11,096 nt of DNA, taken from the NCBI GenBank assembly GCA_021736505.1, contig JAIPFU010000045.1, positions 1-11,096 of the forward strand, in the 5' to 3' direction. The notes beneath the pieces are model-generated. The model did not search any database. It saw only the letters and a program-made list of their open reading frames with translations, and was not told where the DNA came from. A program made the position numbers and the translations under genes. The DNA is from Spirochaetia bacterium (GTDB taxonomy: Bacteria; Spirochaetota; Spirochaetia; PWKH01). The stretch's first letter is position 1. Each line of letters opens with the position of its first letter. This document shows, piece by piece, positions 6,722-11,096 of this stretch.

Positions 6722-7186
6722 ATGGGAAAGTATGAGGAAAAACTTGCATCTATGGGCTATTGCATCCCACCTATACCCCCGGCTGCCGGATCCTATATTC
6801 CTGCATTAAAAGTAGGAAAATTGGTGTATTGTTCAGGTCAAGGAGCATTTCAGAATGGCAAGCATAAATACACGGGCAGGGTCGGTAGAGAAGTCACGAT
6901 AGATCAGGCAGTCGAAGCGGCACAGATTGCTGCGCTGAATTGCCTCGCAGAAGTCTGCAGTATTACCGGTTCGATTGATAAAATCACTCGCATAGTTCAA
7001 GTCAGAGGATTTGTGAATAGTACTGATAACTTTCACGACCAGCCCAAAGTGATTAACGGTACTTCTGACTTTCTCAAAGAACTGTTTGGAACATCTGGAG
7101 AACACGTCAGAAGCGCTCTTGGAACCAGCAATCTACCAGGGAACATACCTGTTGAAGTTGAAATGATTGTTGAGATAGAGGAATAA
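6722..7186 (+). CDS. RidA/YjgF-family protein (PF14588-like enamine/imine deaminase)
   Basis: A 154-residue protein of the YjgF/YER057c/UK114 superfamily. The length and the N-terminal P-P-I-P-P-A-A-G-S-Y segment (16-25) fit the longer chorismate-mutase-like branch (PF14588), not canonical RidA of about 128 residues. L-V-Y-C-S-G-Q-G (34-41) corresponds to the family's first core strand. R130 in H-V-R-S-A-L-G is placed like the conserved RidA arginine that holds the substrate carboxylate, followed by N-L-P-G-N-I-P-V-E-V-E (137-147). RidA proteins hydrolyse reactive enamine/imine products of PLP enzymes to keto acid and ammonia. TAGGAG lies eight bases before the ATG, and the gene starts 17 bases after the regulator. 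It ends five bases before the SelA-like lyase, whose initiation region overlaps its 3' end, so it probably serves that enzyme. Activity on this pathway's intermediate is inference. Confidence 0.87.
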   Translation: MGKYEEKLASMGYCIPPIPPAAGSYIPALKVGKLVYCSGQGAFQNGKHKYTGRVGREVTIDQAVEAAQIAALNCLAEVCSITGSIDKITRIVQVRGFVNSTDNFHDQPKVINGTSDFLKELFGTSGEHVRSALGTSNLPGNIPVEVEMIVEIEE

Positions 7187-7191
7187 AGTGT

Positions 7192-8328
7192 ATGGAAGCT
7201 AAGAAAGCCATATATGAGAGATTAGGTGTGCAAAAGATTATTAATGCAGCTGGTACTTACACAGTAATTGGGGGTTCCCGCATGTCTGAAAAAACTCTTT
7301 CAGATATTGCAGAAGCATCCCGATCTTTTGTAGAGATACCAAAATTACAGAAGAAAGCTCATGATAGAATAGCTAGACTGACACAAAACGAAGCTGCATA
7401 CATTGCAACTGGAGGAGCTGCTGCTCTATATATAACCGGTGGTTCCTCTGTAGCCCGAAAATATCAGCGAAAAGTAAAATACCTTTCAGAACAGGACATT
7501 CGATCCTCTGAGGTAATCATGTTTCGAGCACATAGAAGCCCTTATGACTGGGGACTTCAGCAGCTTGGAGTAAAAGTTGTTGATGTCGGGTATCCAAATG
7601 TGATCGGCCCGGCAAGCCGTGAAGATCTTGAAGCGGCAATAAATAAGAACACCTGTGCCATATTCTATGCTGCTGGAGGCCCTGGCGGCTGGTTGGCAGA
7701 AGGTTCCCTCAACTTATCTGACACAATAAATATTGCAGATAAACATGATCTGCCGGTTGTTGTTGATGCTGCTGCACAGCTGCCGCCTGTGCAGAACCTC
7801 TGGAATTTCACAAAGATGGGTGCATCTGCTGTGATTTTCAGTGGAGGTAAAGACCTTCGTGGTCCGCAAGCAAGTGGACTTATTGTCGGGAAAAAGGATT
7901 TCATGAGTTATGTGCGCGAAACTGGATTTCCAAATTATGGAATAGGAAGAATGCTCAAAGTAGGGAGAGAAGAGATTGTAGGGCTCACATCAGCAGTCGA
8001 ACAATACGTTTCCCTGGATCACAAGAAGCGTAATGGTTGGGCAGAGAGTGTTGTTGTAACACTCGAAAAGAGTCTGAGCAGCTTTCCTGAAGTGACTGTA
8101 ACACGATCTTTCCCCAATGAAGCTGGACAACCTATGGCTAGGGCAATTATCAGACACAAATCCATGAAAGCTGAGCAAATGATTGAACTGCTCATGGAAG
8201 GAGACCCTGGGATTTTTACCATAAAAGCTGATGATTATTCAATCTTCATTAATCCAATGACACTCGAAGATGATCAGATTGGGTTGATCACTTACAGACT
8301 CGAGAAGATCTTCCGTAAGGTAAAATAG
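7192..8328 (+). CDS. SelA-like PLP enzyme, probable amino-sugar-acid ammonia-lyase (DgaE type)
   Basis: A 378-residue fold-type I PLP protein of the SelA/DgaE superfamily. It opens with R-L-G-V-Q-K-I-I-N-A-A-G-T-Y-T (10-24), the family's usual start. T-G-G-A-A-A-L (73-79) should bind the PLP phosphate. D192 in V-D-A-A-A-Q should contact the pyridine nitrogen. K220 in F-S-G-G-K-D-L-R-G-P-Q is the expected PLP lysine. True selenocysteine synthase is about 460 residues with an N-terminal tRNA-binding domain, absent here, so a SelA label would be misleading. The characterised relative DgaE removes ammonia from D-glucosaminate-6-phosphate to give 2-keto-3-deoxygluconate-6-phosphate. The RidA partner upstream and the aldolase and keto-deoxy-sugar kinase downstream support the same alpha,beta-elimination here. 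A kinase and an ABC importer in place of a PTS suggest an unphosphorylated substrate. A purine-rich AGAGGA about eleven bases before the ATG serves as ribosome binding site. An aldolase- or racemase-type reaction is not excluded. Confidence 0.85.
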   Translation: MEAKKAIYERLGVQKIINAAGTYTVIGGSRMSEKTLSDIAEASRSFVEIPKLQKKAHDRIARLTQNEAAYIATGGAAALYITGGSSVARKYQRKVKYLSEQDIRSSEVIMFRAHRSPYDWGLQQLGVKVVDVGYPNVIGPASREDLEAAINKNTCAIFYAAGGPGGWLAEGSLNLSDTINIADKHDLPVVVDAAAQLPPVQNLWNFTKMGASAVIFSGGKDLRGPQASGLIVGKKDFMSYVRETGFPNYGIGRMLKVGREEIVGLTSAVEQYVSLDHKKRNGWAESVVVTLEKSLSSFPEVTVTRSFPNEAGQPMARAIIRHKSMKAEQMIELLMEGDPGIFTIKADDYSIFINPMTLEDDQIGLITYRLEKIFRKVK

Positions 8329-8337
8329 GAGACTGAT

Positions 8338-9015
8338 ATGATAATGCCCCATGAAATTGAAGAAAAAATTAAAAAAGCTGGTATAATTGCAGTTCTTGTT
8401 ATGCAAGAAGAGAAGCATATACGACCTACAATAGAAGCCCTACTTGAAGGTGGGGTTACAGCTATCGAACTGACACTTCGTACCCATATCGCTATTGAAG
8501 CGATTAAAATCATTCACAGGGAATATCCTCAGATTCTTTTAGGAGCAGGAACAATCTTAACTCCAAGACAGGTTAACGATGTTAAAGAAGCGGGTGCAGA
8601 CTTTGGGGTTACCCCTGGTCTGAATAGAAAAGTCATGAATGAGGCTCTTTCTGCACAACTGCCTTTTGCCCCGGGCGTAGCAACACCAAGTGATATTGAG
8701 TCAGCTTTAGAATATGATTGTCGAATTTTAAAATTTTTCCCAGCTGAACCGATGGGAGGACTACCCTACTTGAAAAGCATGCATGCCCCTTATGCTCATC
8801 TGGGTCTTTCATTCATTCCATTGGGTGGGATTAATCAGCAGAATCTTCCACTTTATGCAAAAGAATCATCAATTTGTGGGATTGGGGGAAGCTGGATTGC
8901 TTCAAAAAAACTTATTTCTGAACAGCGTTGGGATAAAATTACTGAACAGGCACAAACTGCCATGACTTCATTTTTTAAGGAGGGAAAAAATGGGAGAGAT
9001 AGTCACATTCGGTGA
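8338..9015 (+). CDS. KDPG/KHG aldolase family protein (Eda-like class I aldolase)
   Basis: A 225-residue Schiff-base aldolase of the 2-keto-3-deoxy-6-phosphogluconate / 4-hydroxy-2-oxoglutarate family (usually about 205-215 residues). A-I-E-L-T-L-R-T (42-49) supplies E44, the general acid/base, and R48. G-A-G-T-I (69-73), P-G at 93-94, P-G-V-A-T-P-S-D-I (112-120) and the Schiff-base lysine K132 in L-K-F-F-P-A-E (131-137) follow in the normal order. P-L-G-G-I (161-165) stands where P-T-G-G-I is usual, a small change in the phosphate/substrate loop. It should split a 2-keto-3-deoxy-phospho-sugar acid into pyruvate and a triose phosphate in the cytoplasm. It belongs to the Eda family, not the separate DgaF aldolase family, so this pathway is assembled differently from the Salmonella Dga operon. 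AGGAG lies six bases before the ATG at 8338, nine bases after the lyase. Its last 26 bases overlap the kinase gene. Confidence 0.9.
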   Translation: MIMPHEIEEKIKKAGIIAVLVMQEEKHIRPTIEALLEGGVTAIELTLRTHIAIEAIKIIHREYPQILLGAGTILTPRQVNDVKEAGADFGVTPGLNRKVMNEALSAQLPFAPGVATPSDIESALEYDCRILKFFPAEPMGGLPYLKSMHAPYAHLGLSFIPLGGINQQNLPLYAKESSICGIGGSWIASKKLISEQRWDKITEQAQTAMTSFFKEGKNGRDSHIR

Positions 9016-10084
9016 AATCATGGGAAGAATTGAGATGGAAAACAATTATCGGTTCAACCAGGCTCTACCCGGAAAAGTCAGGATCACATATGCAGGTGCT
9101 GAAGCTAACGTTGCCTCTTCCCTATCACACATGGGCAGGGCAACCCAATATGTTACTTCTCTGCCGGATAATCCGATCTCAAAATCATGTGTGGCATATT
9201 TGCATAGTCTGAACGTAGGAACCGATCACCTTCAATTCACTCCCTTTGGAAGATTCGGACTTTACTTTTTAGAAACCGGTGCAAACCAGCGTCCGAGTAA
9301 TATAATATATGATCGAGACTATTCCAGTATCAGCGAACAGGATCCAAATTCATATAACTGGGATATCATTTTCTCACAAGCAAAGTGGTTTCATATCAGT
9401 GGGATAACACCAGCCTTATCAAAAAATGCTGCTGTTGCCGCAATTGAAAGCGTAAAAGCTGCAAAAAAGCATGAAGTTAAAGTTTCCTGTGATCTGAATT
9501 TTAGAAAAAAACTTTGGAATTGGGATAAGAACCTTTCAAGAAAAGAACTTGCACGAGAAACTATGAGAGAAATACTTCTGAATGTCGATATTCTCATTGG
9601 TAATGAAGAGGATGCATCTGACGTTTTGGATATTCACCCCAAGAATGTCGATGTCAATTTAGGGAAACTTGATTTTTCTGCATACCATGAGGTGGCTAAA
9701 AAAGTTTCTGAACAATTTCACAATATTCAACTTGTTGCTTTTACGCTTAGAGAGAGCATCTCTGCCTCACACAATAATTGGGGAGCTATGATTTACGATA
9801 CTGCTTCAGATTTCCACTATGTTTCTCCAACAACCTCTGGCTATTATGCTCCGTATGAAATACGAAATATTATTGATCGCGTTGGAGGGGGTGATTCCTT
9901 TTCAGCAGGTTTGATTTATGCCTTGACTGACAAGACATTCAATAACGATCTCCAGCAAGTACTCGACTATGCTACAGCTGCTTCATGTTTATGTCACTCC
10001 ATACATGGAGATATAAACTATTCAACTCCAGAAGAAATCAAACGTCTTATGCAGGGAAATGCTTCAGGACGAGTTGTCCGCTGA
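8990..10084 (+). CDS. PfkB-family sugar kinase, probable 2-keto-3-deoxygluconate kinase
   Basis: A 364-residue ribokinase-fold enzyme. The N-terminal substrate region has G-A-E-A-N-V-A (36-42). C-D-L-N-F-R-K-K-L-W (167-176) and G-N-E-E-D-A (204-209) are hallmarks of the KdgK branch. The ATP/anion-hole signature D-R-V-G-G-G-D-S-F-S-A-G-L (296-308) carries the catalytic base D302. The length, GGGDS in place of the commoner GAGDS, and the C-terminal S-G-R-V-V-R match a long KdgK-like subgroup I recall from clostridia and spirochaetes, so I do not treat them as anomalies. It should phosphorylate the 2-keto-3-deoxy acid made by the SelA-like lyase, feeding the aldolase. The strong ribosome binding site AAGGAGGG sits five bases before the ATG, inside the 3' end of the aldolase gene in another frame (26-base overlap), indicating translational coupling. 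Substrate stereochemistry (gluconate, galactonate or other) is not readable. Confidence 0.9.
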   Translation: MGEIVTFGEIMGRIEMENNYRFNQALPGKVRITYAGAEANVASSLSHMGRATQYVTSLPDNPISKSCVAYLHSLNVGTDHLQFTPFGRFGLYFLETGANQRPSNIIYDRDYSSISEQDPNSYNWDIIFSQAKWFHISGITPALSKNAAVAAIESVKAAKKHEVKVSCDLNFRKKLWNWDKNLSRKELARETMREILLNVDILIGNEEDASDVLDIHPKNVDVNLGKLDFSAYHEVAKKVSEQFHNIQLVAFTLRESISASHNNWGAMIYDTASDFHYVSPTTSGYYAPYEIRNIIDRVGGGDSFSAGLIYALTDKTFNNDLQQVLDYATAASCLCHSIHGDINYSTPEEIKRLMQGNASGRVVR

Positions 10085-10106
10085 TTAAGAACATAATGAA
10101 TAAAGT

Positions 10107-10131
10107 CGTTGCATATCATTTATTTGCAACG
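10107..10131 (+). terminator. Possible weak terminator hairpin after the kinase gene
   Basis: Bases 10107-10113 and 10125-10131 form a perfect seven-pair inverted repeat with an 11-base loop, 22 bases after the kinase stop. C-rich then T-rich sequence follows (TTCTTTATT from about 10137), not a clean U-tract, so termination may be inefficient. No gene or RNA was recognised in 10085-10189. Confidence 0.35.
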
Positions 10132-10189
10132 GCCCCTTCTTTATTGCTCATTTGCAGATCATTTATTTATTCAGATAAGATATGTCTAA

Positions 10190-11096
10190 ATTATTAATGG
10201 TTCATCCTGGACCAATCCTGAAAACTTTGTTGGAAATGGTCCTTTTACCCTGGTTCAATGGGCTCCGCAGGAATTCATGTCAGTTGTTCCCAATATGAAA
10301 CCTACTGGGATGCTGAAAATGTCTACCTGGACAGCGTTATCTACCTGCCCATCGATGACAACAACACAGCTCACAACATGTACCTGAATGGTGAGGCAAG
10401 CTGGAACAACACGGTTCCGAGAGATCAGATGGATGCGGTTAAGCTGCGGGATGATTATCACAATGCTCCGTACCTGGGAACCTACTACTATCTGTTTGAA
10501 ACTACGACACCGCCGATTGACGATGTTCGTGTACGGAAAGCACTCTCCATGGCTATTGACCGACAGGCGCTGGTTGACTTGATTACTAAGAGCGGACAGA
10601 TTCCTGCTTACGCTATGGTACCGGAAATGGCCGGCTATCCTCAGAACTACTTCTTTGAAGAGGATGTTATGGAAGCGCAGGATCTTCTGGCTGATGCGGG
10701 ATATCCCAACGGTGCAGGCTGGCCGGAAGATGTAGAAATTCTCTACAACACCTCTGAATCTCACAGAAAGATCGGTGAGTTCATTCAGCAGCAGTGGAAA
10801 GAGAATCTTGGTATTGATGTGAAACTGACAAACCAGGAATGGGGTACCTACCTGAAAACCAGACGTCAGCATGAGTTTGATATTGCCCGTGCCGGCTGGA
10901 TTGGTGACTATCCTGATCCTAACACCTTCCTGGATATGTTCCTCACCGGCGGAGCTAGAAATGACGGTCAGTACAGCAACCCTGAATTTGATAAGAGAAT
11001 ACGGCAGGCAGCAACAATGGAACCTGGTGAAGAACGTTTTGAGGTCTTGAGAGAGGCTGAAGAATACTTCATCGGTGAAGACCAGGCTGTTATGCC
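10190..11096 (+). pseudogene. 5'-truncated, frameshifted oligopeptide-binding protein (OppA family) fragment
   Basis: Two frames together read as the middle and C-terminal part of a family 5 (OppA/DppA) extracellular binding protein. The first frame, open after a TAA at 10187-10189, gives S-S-W-T-N-P-E-N-F-V-G-N-G-P-F-T-L-V-Q-W up to V-V-P-N at 10283-10294. The second continues from G-A-A / E-T-Y-W-D-A at 10297 to the window edge. It includes P-I-D-D-V-R-V-R-K-A-L-S-M-A-I-D-R and G-W-I-G-D-Y-P-D-P-N-T-F-L-D, both classic for the family. Removing two bases (the extra AT near 10293-10296) would join the frames as V-P-N-E-T-Y-W-D-A. The N-terminal roughly 200 residues and the signal peptide are missing, no promoter or ribosome binding site is evident, and the coding sequence is richer in G and C than the genes to its left. 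It is a decayed remnant, a gene cut by insertion or rearrangement, or an assembly artefact. An ATG at 10258 opens the second frame but lacks initiation signals. Confidence 0.8.

Noticed and set aside
6833..7105. Minus-strand open frame of 90 codons opposite the RidA-like gene
   Set aside because: Antisense shadow of a gene with clear family motifs; no ribosome binding site or recognisable product.
10085..10189. Possible small gene or RNA between the kinase and the OppA fragment
   Set aside because: Only short frames without ribosome binding sites and one weak hairpin were found; no tRNA cloverleaf or conserved RNA recognised.
10255..10872. A 205-codon open frame on the minus strand opposite the OppA-family fragment
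   Set aside because: The plus strand over the same bases gives unmistakable OppA-family motifs; the minus-strand translation shows no recognisable domain and is an antisense shadow of a GC-richer gene.
1..11096. CRISPR arrays, tRNA/rRNA genes, transposases, integrases, replication origins
   Set aside because: No regularly spaced repeats, RNA gene signatures or mobile-element genes were seen on either strand.

Overview
The window is a bacterial, fairly AT-rich stretch that holds one divergently transcribed catabolic locus of ten genes. A fragment of an unrelated gene lies on each side. The lineage is uncertain. The secreted solute-binding protein has a signal peptide ending in Ser-Ala-Gly-Gln-Ala-Glu-Ala, and there is a CUT1 ABC importer without its own ATPase. 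Both are features I associate with Spirochaetota such as Sphaerochaeta, Spirochaeta or Treponema. This is a recollection of family habits, not a search result.

Layout: bases 1-185 are the 3' end of a plus-strand gene whose product ends in an MIT_C-like (phospholipase-D-like, MITD1 C-terminal) domain. From 5848 leftward to 333 runs a minus-strand operon: sugar-type solute-binding protein, a strong intercistronic hairpin, two MalF/MalG-type permeases that overlap by one base, a threonine-synthase-like PLP enzyme with an N-terminal zinc ribbon, and a class V aminotransferase. From 5988 rightward to 10084 runs a plus-strand operon: a GntR/FCD regulator, a RidA/YjgF-family protein, a SelA-like PLP lyase (DgaE type), a KDPG/KHG-type aldolase and a PfkB-type 2-keto-3-deoxygluconate kinase. 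The last four are tightly packed. The two operons share a 139-base divergent intergenic region with recognisable promoters flanking an AT-rich inverted repeat.

Working model (inference): the ABC system imports a 2-amino-2-deoxy sugar acid or related amino-polyol acid. The SelA-like lyase removes ammonia to give a 2-keto-3-deoxy acid, with RidA hydrolysing the enamine/imine intermediate. The kinase phosphorylates the product and the aldolase splits it into pyruvate and a triose phosphate. This would be an ABC-fed, kinase-after-lyase version of the known PTS-fed D-glucosaminate (Dga) route. The threonine-synthase-like enzyme and the aminotransferase would handle an amino-acid-like part of the substrate or dispose of amino groups; their exact reactions cannot be read from sequence. 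The GntR/FCD protein is probably the local effector-responsive regulator.

After a possible terminator at 10107-10131, sequence homologous to an oligopeptide-binding protein (OppA family) begins abruptly near 10190-10200. It lacks its N-terminal part and signal peptide, carries a frameshift near 10292-10296 and is more GC-rich than the catabolic genes. The right edge is therefore a decayed gene, an insertion or rearrangement boundary, or an assembly join.
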